Assembly (NCBI GenBank): GCA_964521665.1
Contig: CAZFSG010000013.1
Location: 1-30,020 of the forward strand
DNA from: JANXDG01 sp964521665
GTDB taxonomy: Bacteria; Elusimicrobiota; Endomicrobiia; DTEH01
DNA: 30,020 nt
Direction of reading: 5' to 3'
Shown piece by piece: positions 14,757-23,086 of the stretch. Each line of letters opens with the position of its first letter. Positions within the stretch are counted from its first letter, which is position 1. Made by a program: the position numbers and the translations under genes. The notes beneath the pieces are model-generated. The model was not told where the DNA came from. It ran no database searches and saw only the letters and a list, made by a program, of their open reading frames with translations.

Positions 14757-15647
14757 TTATAATTTACTTTCTTTTTCTTCTTTTGATTCACTAAAAAGTT
14801 CTTTAATCCCAGCAATTGATGATAGCACACCCGTTGCTTCAATAGGTATAAAAATTTTTGTTGCTTTACCGTCAGCAATTTTTTGTAATGTTTCAAGATA
14901 TTTAATCGCTATTAAATCATTTGTAGGTCTTCCTTTATGTATCGCATCAAAAATTATCTCAATCTGATATTTTTCAGCCTCAGCAACTTTTCTAATTGCT
15001 TCTGCTTTACCTTCGGCAGAAAGTATTGCTGCTTGTTTTTCCCCTTCTGCTTTAAGTATAGCTGATTGTCTTATCCCTTCAGCTTCAAGTATCATTGCAC
15101 GTTTCTCACGTTCTGCTTTCATTTGTTTGCTCATAGCGTCAGTAATATCTTTTGGTGGCTCAATTTTTTGTATTTCAACACGAGTTATTTTCACACCCCA
15201 TTTATCCGTTGCTTCATCTAAAACTTGTCGCAACTGATAATTAATTTTTTCTCTTGAAGTAAGTGTTTGGTCAAGTTCAAGATCTCCTATTACATTTCTT
15301 AAGTTTGTTTGAGCAAGTTTTAATGCTGCTAAAGAAAAGTTTGAAACCTCATATACAACTTTCACAGGATCAGTAACTTGAAAATATATCACCGCATCTA
15401 CTGTTACTACTACATTATCTTTTGTAATAACATCTTGTGGAGGTACATCAATAACTTGTTCTCTCATATCTACAATACGAATTCTTTGTATCGGTGGAAA
15501 AATCACAACAAGTCCTGGCTCTACTGTTCGTGTATATTTACCAAGTGTTTCAATAAGACCACGTTCATATTGACGAACAATTTTTACTGCACTAAATAAA
15601 TAAACTATAGCTAATATAAACAATAATATGGTTATTCCTGTTGGCAT
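14757..15647 (-). CDS. Stomatin/SPFH (band 7) membrane protein
   Basis: A 296-residue protein: one N-terminal membrane anchor (ITILLFILAIVYLFSAVKIV), an SPFH domain opening with QYERGLIETLGKYTRTVEPG and including DMREQVIDVPPQDVITKDNV, then an Ala/Glu-rich coiled coil (about 175-225, repeated AEG segments) and a hydrophobic C-terminal oligomerisation region (IFIPIEATGVLSSIAG). Stomatin-like proteins form large rings on the membrane and are linked to microdomain organisation and control of proteases such as FtsH. The usual NfeD partner is not next to it. A strong GGAGGG ribosome site (15655-15660) precedes the ATG. It follows the diguanylate cyclase gene by 18 nt and ends before the repeat spacer. 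Confidence 0.92.
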   Translation of the reverse strand: MPTGITILLFILAIVYLFSAVKIVRQYERGLIETLGKYTRTVEPGLVVIFPPIQRIRIVDMREQVIDVPPQDVITKDNVVVTVDAVIYFQVTDPVKVVYEVSNFSLAALKLAQTNLRNVIGDLELDQTLTSREKINYQLRQVLDEATDKWGVKITRVEIQKIEPPKDITDAMSKQMKAEREKRAMILEAEGIRQSAILKAEGEKQAAILSAEGKAEAIRKVAEAEKYQIEIIFDAIHKGRPTNDLIAIKYLETLQKIADGKATKIFIPIEATGVLSSIAGIKELFSESKEEKESKL

Positions 15648-15665
15648 ATTATTACCCTCCTTATT

Positions 15666-16784
15666 TTATTTTTCATAAACAACAATTACAGAACATTGAC
15701 CACCAAAACCATCGTCTGCAAAATATTTTGCTGTTTTATCTGCTATCCAAATGTTTGTATCAATTAGAAATTTATATCTATAAGTACCAGGTTTTATTAA
15801 CATCTTTTTAAACCACCTATTTTCTTGTGGTAAATACTGCATTAAACCTTTTTTTCTGTCCCAGTTGTTAAAATCTCCTACTACTGCCACTTCTTTCGGT
15901 TTATAATTATTTTCGGGGACATAATTAAAAAAAATTGTTCTAAACCTAAACACATGGTTCCCACCAAATTCTTTTACTCTATACAAAAGCTCATCTGTTT
16001 TTTCAATAAGTTCATCTAAATCTTTTGCATCAGTATCATCAGAATTACTATACTCACAAACTCCTATACTTACTGTAATACCTACAGAAGCAAACTGTCT
16101 TTCTACTTCTTGACGAAACTCATCAAGTATTTGTTGTGCCTGTCTTTTGCCAATATTAAACAAAACAACAATAAATTCATCACCACCATACCGGCCAATT
16201 AAATATTTTTCTTCATCGTTAAATTTTAACTTTAATGTTGCAGCAAACTCTTGCAAAATAACATCGCCAGCCTGATGCCCTTCTTTATCATTATACTTTT
16301 TAAATCCATCTAAATCAAGCAATGCAAACGAAAACTGTTGTTTCTGTTTTATTTTCTGTCTAACAATATTGAACAAATAAATTCTGTTATAAACCCCAGT
16401 TAAAACATCTATTGTTGCAAGTCTTACTGTTTTTATAAACTCATCTTCTTCAATAATTTTAGGTAACTTAATTATTTTTTTTATATTCTCAAGATAATCT
16501 AATGTTGCAACTCTGATACCAACATTCCGACCAAGTTGTTGTGAAATCTTCCATTTATGGTCTATAATTTCAAACCACAACTTTTTTGCTTCTTCTTCAC
16601 TAAAATCTTCAGAAACAATTTGATGAAGTAAATTTGAATAAAAATTTTTATCTAAAGAAACAAGTTGTTCAACTTTTCGTTTTATATCATCTGTAGGTAT
16701 AATATCACCTGAAACAATTTCTTCTAAACTATACCCAGCGGATTTTATTTCTTCGTATAAAGTTTCAACAATTTCGTTATTCAT
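15666..16784 (-). CDS. Diguanylate cyclase (GGDEF) fused to CBM48/AMPK-type glycogen-binding domain
   Basis: A 372-residue cytoplasmic protein with no signal or membrane segment. Residues 1-120 are helical and unassigned. Residues about 124-280 are a GGDEF domain with intact motifs: DVLTGVYNR (126-134), LDLDGFKKYNDKEGHQAGD (156-174), active-site GGDEF (200-204) and SIGV (239-242), so it should make cyclic di-GMP from two GTP. The inhibitory I-site RxxD is absent (E and Y occupy the R and D positions). Residues about 296-372 are a CBM48/AMPK-beta-like fold: VAVVGDFNNW (299-308), GTYRYKFLID (333-342), NIWIAD. W308 and W346 align with the two tryptophans that contact glycogen in AMPK beta. It overlaps nrdR by 4 nt. 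Confidence 0.88.
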   Translation of the reverse strand: MNNEIVETLYEEIKSAGYSLEEIVSGDIIPTDDIKRKVEQLVSLDKNFYSNLLHQIVSEDFSEEEAKKLWFEIIDHKWKISQQLGRNVGIRVATLDYLENIKKIIKLPKIIEEDEFIKTVRLATIDVLTGVYNRIYLFNIVRQKIKQKQQFSFALLDLDGFKKYNDKEGHQAGDVILQEFAATLKLKFNDEEKYLIGRYGGDEFIVVLFNIGKRQAQQILDEFRQEVERQFASVGITVSIGVCEYSNSDDTDAKDLDELIEKTDELLYRVKEFGGNHVFRFRTIFFNYVPENNYKPKEVAVVGDFNNWDRKKGLMQYLPQENRWFKKMLIKPGTYRYKFLIDTNIWIADKTAKYFADDGFGGQCSVIVVYEK

Positions 16785-17269
16785 AGATTTCTGCTCGCTT
16801 TTTTCTTATTCATAATATATTTTCTTTTTAATTTCCTTAACTCAGACAAAAATTTATCTATACTGTCATACTGATAATACACAGAGGCAAATCTAACATA
16901 TGCTACAGGATCCAATGAGAACAATTTTTCAAGCACAAGTTTACCTATAAGCGAACTGGGAACTTCTAAAACAAACTTTTTAGACAAATCCTGTTGTACC
17001 TCAGAAATAATTCGTTCAACATCTTCACTACTCACAGGTCGTTTTTCAACTGCTCTTAGAATACCTTCACGAAGTTTATTAATATTAAAAGGTTCTCTTC
17101 TACCATCAGATTTTATAACCATTAATGTAGGTTCTTCAACACGTTCATATGTTGTAAACTTGTGTTTACAATTTTGACAATATCTTCTTCTTCTAATTAT
17201 AGATGCATCTTTTATAACTCTTGTATCAACAACATTAGTATCAGGATGACCACAAAAAGGACATTTCAT
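16781..17269 (-). CDS. nrdR: Transcriptional repressor NrdR
   Basis: A 162-residue protein with the complete family layout: an N-terminal zinc ribbon (C3, C6, C31, C34 in MKCPFCGHP...YCQNCKHKFTTYERVE) and an ATP-cone domain (about 46-136, starting LMVIKSDGRREPFNINKLREGI). NrdR senses dATP/ATP and represses ribonucleotide reductase genes. No nrd gene is nearby, and I did not find a pair of NrdR boxes in the window. It lies 17 nt after leuS and its stop overlaps the ATG of the diguanylate cyclase gene. The C-terminus is basic (KLKRKYIMNKKKASRNL). Confidence 0.97.
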   Translation of the reverse strand: MKCPFCGHPDTNVVDTRVIKDASIIRRRRYCQNCKHKFTTYERVEEPTLMVIKSDGRREPFNINKLREGILRAVEKRPVSSEDVERIISEVQQDLSKKFVLEVPSSLIGKLVLEKLFSLDPVAYVRFASVYYQYDSIDKFLSELRKLKRKYIMNKKKASRNL

Positions 17270-17286
17270 ATTTTTTTAAACAAAAA

Positions 17287-19734
17287 TTATTCTACAACAA
17301 TGTTAACCAACTTATTAGATAAAATTATCCATTTCTTAATTTTACTATTTTGTATCAGTTTTGCAATTTTCTCATTTTTTAAAATTATATCCTTCAATTC
17401 TTCTTCAGAAATATCTGTTTTAACAACAACTGTAGTTTTTAATTTACCATTAAGTTGGACTGGTATCTCAACAAAATCTTGTTGAATTAAATTTTCGTCA
17501 TATTGTGGAAATTTACATAATCTTACAGAATTTTTATATCCTAACCTACTCCATAATTCTTCAGCAAAATGTGGAACAAACAATGATAAAATTATTATCA
17601 ACTCTTTTATTATTTCTTTTGATACATCATCACCTAAAAATTTGTATGAGTTCAACAAATTAGTAATTTCCATAGTTTTAGCGATTGCTGTATTAAACTG
17701 ATATTCTTTTTCAATATCTAAAGTAATACCTTTTAATAACTTATGATATTCAGACAATAGATGTTTTTTTTCTTTTTCATAATTTATATCAGAACAGTCA
17801 ATGTCCTTCTTGTTCAATATTGTTTCCACTAATTTTTCAACACGTAGTAAGAATCTAAAACATCCTTCTACACCTTTGTCAGACCATTCAAGTTGTTTCT
17901 GTGGCGGTGCTGCAAATAGTATAAACAACCTTGTGGTATCAGCACCATATTTTGATACAATTTCGTCAGGTTCAACAATATTACCTTTTGATTTTGACAT
18001 AGCAGAACCGCCTAATGTTACCATTCCTTGTGTTAATAATCTCATAAACGGTTCTTTTGTTTTTACTAAACCTAAATCATACATAAATTTATGCCAAAAG
18101 CGTGAATAAATAAGATGCATACAAGCGTGTTCAATACCGCCAATATATTGATCAACAGGCAGCATATAATCAGTAATATTTGTATCAAATGGTAATTTAT
18201 CATTATGTGGATCACAATATCGTGCATAATACCAAGAAGAATCTACGAAGGTGTCCATTGTATCGGTTTCTCTTTTTGCTTTACCGCCACATTTGTGACA
18301 TTTTGTATTAACCCATTCTTCAACATAACTTAGTGGTGACTGACCAACACCTGTGATGTTTACATTTTTAGGTAATATTACAGGCAGTTCTTCTTCTGGT
18401 ACAGGTAAAATTCCGCATTTTTCACAGTATATTATAGGTATTGGTGTACCCCAATATCTTTGTCTTGAAATTAACCAATCTTTAAGTTTGTAATACACTT
18501 TTGCTTTACCTTTGTTAATTGATTGTAAATACTCGGTAATTTTTTTTCTGCCCTCAGAAGAAGTAATACCAGAAAAACTTCCTGAATTAACTAATATACC
18601 GTCTTCTTCAAACGCAGCATCAGGCAAAGTTGTCTGAGCAGCATATGGTTTTATAACCTCTTTTATTGGGAGATTATATTTTTTTGCAAATTCAAAATCT
18701 CGTTGGTCATGAGCAGGAACACACATTATCGCTCCAGTCCCATATTCCATTAAAACATATTCTGCTATATATATTGGTATTTTTTCGTTATTTACAGGAT
18801 TTATTGCGTAATATCCGCTAAAAACACCTGATTTCTCTTTTGCAAGTTTTCTTTCTTGCAAAGATTTTTTAAATACAGTATTTAAATATTCTGCAACATT
18901 AGAATTTTTTTCAGCAACTAATTTAGAAAATTCGTGTTCTGGAGCTACTGCAACAAATGTTGCACCGAATAATGTATCTGCTCGTGTTGTAAATACAACT
19001 AATTGATTGTATTGACAATCAAGAATATCAAAAATAATTTCTGTACCTTCTGATTTACCGATCCAGTTTTTCTGCATCGTTAAAACTTCTTGTGGCCAAC
19101 CATCTTTTAGTAATTCATGATCTTCAAGCAATCTTTCAGCATACTCCGTAATTTTTATAAACCATTGTTCTAACTCTTTTTGTTCAACAACACTGTCACA
19201 ACGCCAACATGTCCCTTGTTGAACCTGTTCATTAGCTAAAACAGTAGCACATTTTGGACACCAATTAACAACTGCTTTTTTTCTGTAAACAAGCCCTTTT
19301 TCGTACATCTTTATAAAAAACCATTGGTTCCATTTATAATATTCAGGATTACAAGTAGCAAGTTCCGCATCCCAATTATAACTTATTCCGAGACGTTTTA
19401 ACTGTTTTTTCATATTTTCAATATTTTCTTTCGTCCATTTCTCAGGATGTACATTATGTTTTATAGCAGCATTTTCCGCTGGTAGGCCAAACGCATCCCA
19501 ACCTATCGGATGAAAAACATTGTATCCTTGCATTCTTTTATAATTTGCAATAACATCACCAATAACATAATTTCTTACATGTCCCATATGAATCTTACCC
19601 GAAGGATAAGGAAACATCACAAGACAATAAAACTTTTTTAATTCTTTATTTTTCTTAAATTCAAACAAATTTTGTTCTTCCCAAAATTTTTGCCAATACA
19701 ATTCTCTACTACTAAATTCTTCTTTCCAGCTCAT
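17287..19734 (-). CDS. leuS: Leucyl-tRNA synthetase
   Basis: A complete 815-residue class Ia synthetase. Visible are the HIGH-type motif HMGH (49-52) in PYPSGKIHMGHVRNYVIGD, the MSKSKGN loop (579-585), the CP1 editing domain with TTRADTLFGATF (249-260) and GTGAIMCVPAHDQRDFEFA (332-350, containing the conserved editing Asp), and two Cys pairs in the zinc/insert regions (C159/C162 with C176/C179, and C437/C440 with C479/C482). It charges tRNA-Leu. The length is normal for bacterial LeuRS. The ATG overlaps the gmd stop (ATGA). Confidence 0.98.
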   Translation of the reverse strand: MSWKEEFSSRELYWQKFWEEQNLFEFKKNKELKKFYCLVMFPYPSGKIHMGHVRNYVIGDVIANYKRMQGYNVFHPIGWDAFGLPAENAAIKHNVHPEKWTKENIENMKKQLKRLGISYNWDAELATCNPEYYKWNQWFFIKMYEKGLVYRKKAVVNWCPKCATVLANEQVQQGTCWRCDSVVEQKELEQWFIKITEYAERLLEDHELLKDGWPQEVLTMQKNWIGKSEGTEIIFDILDCQYNQLVVFTTRADTLFGATFVAVAPEHEFSKLVAEKNSNVAEYLNTVFKKSLQERKLAKEKSGVFSGYYAINPVNNEKIPIYIAEYVLMEYGTGAIMCVPAHDQRDFEFAKKYNLPIKEVIKPYAAQTTLPDAAFEEDGILVNSGSFSGITSSEGRKKITEYLQSINKGKAKVYYKLKDWLISRQRYWGTPIPIIYCEKCGILPVPEEELPVILPKNVNITGVGQSPLSYVEEWVNTKCHKCGGKAKRETDTMDTFVDSSWYYARYCDPHNDKLPFDTNITDYMLPVDQYIGGIEHACMHLIYSRFWHKFMYDLGLVKTKEPFMRLLTQGMVTLGGSAMSKSKGNIVEPDEIVSKYGADTTRLFILFAAPPQKQLEWSDKGVEGCFRFLLRVEKLVETILNKKDIDCSDINYEKEKKHLLSEYHKLLKGITLDIEKEYQFNTAIAKTMEITNLLNSYKFLGDDVSKEIIKELIIILSLFVPHFAEELWSRLGYKNSVRLCKFPQYDENLIQQDFVEIPVQLNGKLKTTVVVKTDISEEELKDIILKNEKIAKLIQNSKIKKWIILSNKLVNIVVE

Positions 19735-20777
19735 ATTAACCCCACATTTTTTAAATCTGCCTTCACCATAATTTCAACTAATTCTTCAAAAGTTGTTTTT
19801 GGTGCCCACTCTAAAACATTTTTTGCTTTTGTAGCATCGCCAACAAGTAAATCAACTTCTGCTGGACGATATAAATTTTTGTCTACTTCAACAACAACGT
19901 CGCCAGGTTTTAAATTTTTGTTTATATTATTTTTATCAATTTTTTCAATAATTCCTTTAGTATTTTCATTTTTTCCTTCCCAACAAATTGTTACACCAAC
20001 AAATTTAAATGCTTTTTCAACAAATTCTCTTACAGTATGTGTTTCACCTGTTGCAATAACATAGTCATCAGGTTGATCTTGTTGTAACATAAGCCACATC
20101 GCTTCAACATAATCCTTTGCATAACCCCAATCTCGTGACGCTTCTAAATTACCAAGTTTTATTGTTTTCTGTTTTCCTGCCAAAATATTTGCTAAACCAT
20201 ATGTAATTTTTCTTGTAACAAATTCTAACCCACGCCGTGGTGATTCATGATTAAAACATATTCCACTACAAGCAAATATTCCGTAACTTTCTCTATAATT
20301 CACAGTGATATAATGTCCGTATACTTTTGCAACACCGTATGGACTTCTTGGATGAAACGGTGTTGTTTCTTTTTGTGGTATCTCTTTTACTTTACCAAAC
20401 ATTTCTGATGACGATGCTTGATAAAACTTTGCTTGTGGATAAAATCTTCTTATTGATTCTAAAATTTTTAGCACACCTAATGCTGTAACTTCTGCAGTTA
20501 AAACTGGCTGTATAAACGATGTAGGAACGAATGATTGTGCAGCAAGGTTATATACTTCATCAGGTTTTATTGTTCGTATGATATCATCAAGTGAACTTTG
20601 GTCTGTTAAATCACCACTGACAAAATTTATTTTATCCTTTATATGTTCAACACGAGAAAAATCTTCTATACTTTTTCTTCTCACCATTCCATAAACTTCG
20701 TATCCTTTTTCTAACAACAATTCTGCTAAATATGAACCATCTTGTCCTGTTATCCCTGTTATTAACGCCTTTTTCAT
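19731..20777 (-). CDS. gmd: GDP-mannose 4,6-dehydratase
   Basis: A 348-residue short-chain dehydrogenase/reductase. It has the NAD(P)-binding GITGQDGSYLAELLLEKGYEV (8-28), VRRKS (32-36), the NLAAQSFV segment (77-84), catalytic SSSEMFG (122-128) and Y147-x3-K151 (SPYGVAK), and the Gmd signature FHPRSPYGVAK and NHESPRRG. It converts GDP-D-mannose to GDP-4-dehydro-6-deoxy-D-mannose, the precursor of GDP-fucose, GDP-rhamnose, GDP-perosamine and others. The next enzyme, which decides the product, is not in this window. It is coupled by 4-nt overlaps to deoB and leuS, away from the polysaccharide block it probably feeds. Confidence 0.96.
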   Translation of the reverse strand: MKKALITGITGQDGSYLAELLLEKGYEVYGMVRRKSIEDFSRVEHIKDKINFVSGDLTDQSSLDDIIRTIKPDEVYNLAAQSFVPTSFIQPVLTAEVTALGVLKILESIRRFYPQAKFYQASSSEMFGKVKEIPQKETTPFHPRSPYGVAKVYGHYITVNYRESYGIFACSGICFNHESPRRGLEFVTRKITYGLANILAGKQKTIKLGNLEASRDWGYAKDYVEAMWLMLQQDQPDDYVIATGETHTVREFVEKAFKFVGVTICWEGKNENTKGIIEKIDKNNINKNLKPGDVVVEVDKNLYRPAEVDLLVGDATKAKNVLEWAPKTTFEELVEIMVKADLKNVGLI

Positions 20778-21976
20778 AGAAAACTTTCTCCAATTTGTAT
20801 CTTGTTTAAACTAAACAATTTATCAACTGTTTTTGCAATATCAGCAAAAGTTTTTCTTATACCTAAATTTTTGTTTGGGAAAAAAAGTTTGTTCTTAGAA
20901 TAAACAAGTAATGGAACATATTCCCTTGTATGATCTGTGTGAACAGTATATGTTGGATCATTACCATGATCTGATGTGATTATCAACAAATCTTTTTCAT
21001 CAAGTAAAGCAACAATTTCAGCAAGTTTTGTATCAAAGTATTTTAATCCTTCATAATACTCCTTAACTAATCTTCTGTGTCCCCAAAGTGTGTCAAAATC
21101 TACAAGATTACTAAAAACTAAACTAAAAGTTTCAAAGTTGTTTTTGATAACTTCAATTGTTGCTTCAATACTTTCAATATTATTTTTTGAATGAATTATA
21201 TCTGTTAATCCTTGTTGTGCAAAAATATCTTCTATTTTACCTACTCCAAAAACTCTGCCACCAGCATCTTTTATATAATCAAGTAATGTTTTTGAAAAAG
21301 GTTTAATACTGAAATCACGACGATTCTCAGTACGTCTAAAATTTTCTTTATTTGTTCCAATAAATGGTCTTGCGATAACTCTTGCAACATTATGTTGTTC
21401 AAATGGAGGTTTACCTAACATTTCTCTTGCTATCTCACAATATCTATAAAGTTCATCTAAAGGTATGACTTCTTCATGTGCAGCAATCTGAAATACACTA
21501 TCAGCAGAAGTATAAACTATAGGATAACCTGTTTTTAAATGTTGTTCACCTAAAATTTTTAAAATTTCAGTACCTGAACAAGGAAAATTTCCAATTGTTT
21601 TTCTACCAATTCTCTTTTCAAACTCTTCAATAATTTCTTTTGGAAAACCATTTGGATATGTAGGGAAAGGTCTTTCTAATATAAGACCTGCTATTTCCCA
21701 ATGGCCAGTCGTAGTATCTTTACCTTTTGATAGTTCAGCCATTTTCCCCCAACAACCAATAACATCATCGTACTTTTCACCTCTATAATTTTCTATTAAA
21801 TTATACAATCCCAATTTTGCTAAATTTGGTAAATCAAAATCTGAGACTGTCTGATAAATATGTGTTAAAGTATTTGCAGTTTCATCATTGTAATCTTTTG
21901 CATCTGGTAATGCACCAACTCCAAATCCATCCAAAACTATAATTATCACACGATTAATATTATTAAAATCTTTCAT
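20774..21976 (-). CDS. deoB: Phosphopentomutase
   Basis: A 400-residue member of the alkaline phosphatase superfamily. Metal-site and catalytic motifs are visible: VLDGFGVGALPDA (14-26), the phospho-threonine segment KDTTTGHWE (86-93), YTSADSVFQIAAHEEVIP, and the C-terminal ITSDHGNDPTYTVHTDHTRE. It interconverts (deoxy)ribose 1- and 5-phosphates in nucleoside salvage. The start at 21976 has only a weak ribosome site. It heads a coupled group with gmd and leuS; the three have no shared pathway. Confidence 0.97.
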   Translation of the reverse strand: MKDFNNINRVIIIVLDGFGVGALPDAKDYNDETANTLTHIYQTVSDFDLPNLAKLGLYNLIENYRGEKYDDVIGCWGKMAELSKGKDTTTGHWEIAGLILERPFPTYPNGFPKEIIEEFEKRIGRKTIGNFPCSGTEILKILGEQHLKTGYPIVYTSADSVFQIAAHEEVIPLDELYRYCEIAREMLGKPPFEQHNVARVIARPFIGTNKENFRRTENRRDFSIKPFSKTLLDYIKDAGGRVFGVGKIEDIFAQQGLTDIIHSKNNIESIEATIEVIKNNFETFSLVFSNLVDFDTLWGHRRLVKEYYEGLKYFDTKLAEIVALLDEKDLLIITSDHGNDPTYTVHTDHTREYVPLLVYSKNKLFFPNKNLGIRKTFADIAKTVDKLFSLNKIQIGESFL

Positions 21977-22083
21977 CAGTTTACCAAAAATTTAATAATC
22001 TCGTCACAAAAGATTGCAAAAGATACACTTGATAATGTTTCCACCTAAAAGACAATCAACTTTATATGGTTGACAATAATTTT

Positions 22084-22899
22084 TTAATACACTACGATAC
22101 CTGCATAGCCTACAACAGCATCATATTCACCTGTTACATCACCACTTGTTTGATATTTTATCAACTTAGCATTTTTTGCTCCCAACAAAATACTTGATAT
22201 CAACACACTTACAGTAGGATAAACTCCACACATACTTATACCATAAGATATAACTGTATCAAACAACTTCTTTGGTGACAAACTTAAAATCTGTTCTATT
22301 GCTAAAGAATCAAGTTTATAAGCATAACTTTGTGGTTCATAATGTGTCATATCAGTTGATGCAATCAACACAACTTTTTGTCCAGAATTTTTTTTAATGT
22401 ACTCTTTTACAGCAGACGAAATCGCAGAACCTAAATCTTGACACATCTGATAATCTTCAACACGAACAGTTATCGCAACAATACTAAAATCTTTTTTTGT
22501 AATCAATTGTAAAAAAGGGATCTGTATTTCTAACGAATGTTCATTTAGATGTGCTTTTGTATCCTTTATTACAAACTCAGAATTTTTTGTTATAAGTTCA
22601 ACAAGTTCTGAATTAATTTTTAATTCACCAAAAGGTGTCTCCCAACTACCTTCAGGATATATTGCCACATTTTCACCAAACCCTGTGTGATTAGGTCCTA
22701 CAAGTATATATACATCAGCTGGTTTTATTAAAGAATATACTTCGCCTGCAACTTTGCCAGAATACATCCATCCTGCATGTGGACAAATACAACTTATAAC
22801 ATCAATCTTTTTATCTTCAGGTATATCAAACAAGTATTTCTTTGCTTCCTTAATACTATCTGGATACCAGCTACCAGCAAATTTTGCTTTTCTTTTCAT
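22084..22899 (-). CDS. Memo-family protein (AmmeMemoRadiSam system protein B)
   Basis: A 271-residue Memo/MEMO1-like protein related in fold to extradiol dioxygenases. Conserved residues are H41 (CPHAGWMYSG), H71 (VGPNHTGFG), H186 (ASTDMTHYEP) and C224 (SMCGVYP), matching the metal/active-site set of human MEMO1 (H49, H81, H192, C244), plus NEHSLEIQIPFL (119-130). The biochemical role in bacteria is not established; it usually occurs with an AMMECR1-domain protein and a radical SAM enzyme. Neither is beside it here. I use the ATG at 22899 (MKRKAKFAGSWYP); extension to 22905 needs a TTG. A 107-nt spacer with no gene separates it from deoB. Confidence 0.92.
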   Translation of the reverse strand: MKRKAKFAGSWYPDSIKEAKKYLFDIPEDKKIDVISCICPHAGWMYSGKVAGEVYSLIKPADVYILVGPNHTGFGENVAIYPEGSWETPFGELKINSELVELITKNSEFVIKDTKAHLNEHSLEIQIPFLQLITKKDFSIVAITVRVEDYQMCQDLGSAISSAVKEYIKKNSGQKVVLIASTDMTHYEPQSYAYKLDSLAIEQILSLSPKKLFDTVISYGISMCGVYPTVSVLISSILLGAKNAKLIKYQTSGDVTGEYDAVVGYAGIVVY

Positions 22900-22956
22900 A
22901 TTCAATAAACTACAATAAAATTAAACTAAATTCAATGTTTTTTATAAAAACCTATA

Positions 22957-23016
22957 TTGTAATAAAATTGAAAATATTGTAATTAAATTGAAAACAATGT
23001 AAAGTTAAAACTCAAG
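22957..23016 (+). repeat. 20-bp direct repeats, two good copies plus a degenerate third
   Basis: Units are TTGTAATAAAATTGAAAATA (22957-22976), TTGTAATTAAATTGAAAACA (22977-22996) and a weaker ATGTAAAGTTAAAACTCAAG (22997-23016). A 20-bp period is close to two helical turns, so bound proteins would line up on one DNA face. Confidence 0.65.
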
Positions 23017-23030
23017 TTAGTTTTGAGTTT
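23008..23030. repeat. Inverted repeat ahead of ABC permease operon
   Basis: AAACTCAA, a 7-nt spacer, then TTGAGTTT: a perfect 8-bp inverted repeat centred about 68 nt before the permease ATG. It could be an operator or an mRNA hairpin in the leader. It lacks a following T-run and so is not a terminator for the plus strand. Confidence 0.55.
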
Positions 23031-23086
23031 AACAATATCTTTATGAATTCCATGTTGATTGTATCTCTGAGATGATATAAAAGCTT

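Larger units (their letters stand above)
22906..23086. promoter_or_regulatory. Divergent promoter region between Memo gene and ABC permease operon
   Basis: This 181-nt region is the only divergent intergenic space in the window, so promoters for both directions must lie here or within the flanking gene ends. It contains a direct repeat and an inverted repeat (listed separately) that could bind a regulator. No hexamer pair with good spacing stands out. Confidence 0.5.

Noticed and set aside
14696..14896. Open frame of 66 codons on the minus strand across the end of the stomatin gene and the repeats
   Set aside because: It overlaps the well-supported stomatin frame, spans palindromic repeats and has no family-like features.
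17162..17485. 107-codon plus-strand frame across the leuS/nrdR junction
   Set aside because: It lies antisense to two certain genes and its sequence is low-complexity; it is a shadow frame.
19731..20777. Unusual insertion in Gmd before the YRPAEVDLL motif
   Set aside because: E. coli Gmd has a comparable segment (a PGDV...VDPRYFRPAEV region), so this is normal for the family.
21977..22083. Cys-rich peptide frame downstream of the Memo gene (reads ...YCQPYKVDC...CIFCNLL on the minus strand)
   Set aside because: It has no start codon or ribosome site and is under 40 codons; the Cys spacing is suggestive but probably chance.
22040..22083. Terminator after the Memo gene
   Set aside because: Only a 5-bp TCAAC/GTTGA stem with a broken T-run follows the stop; too weak to call.
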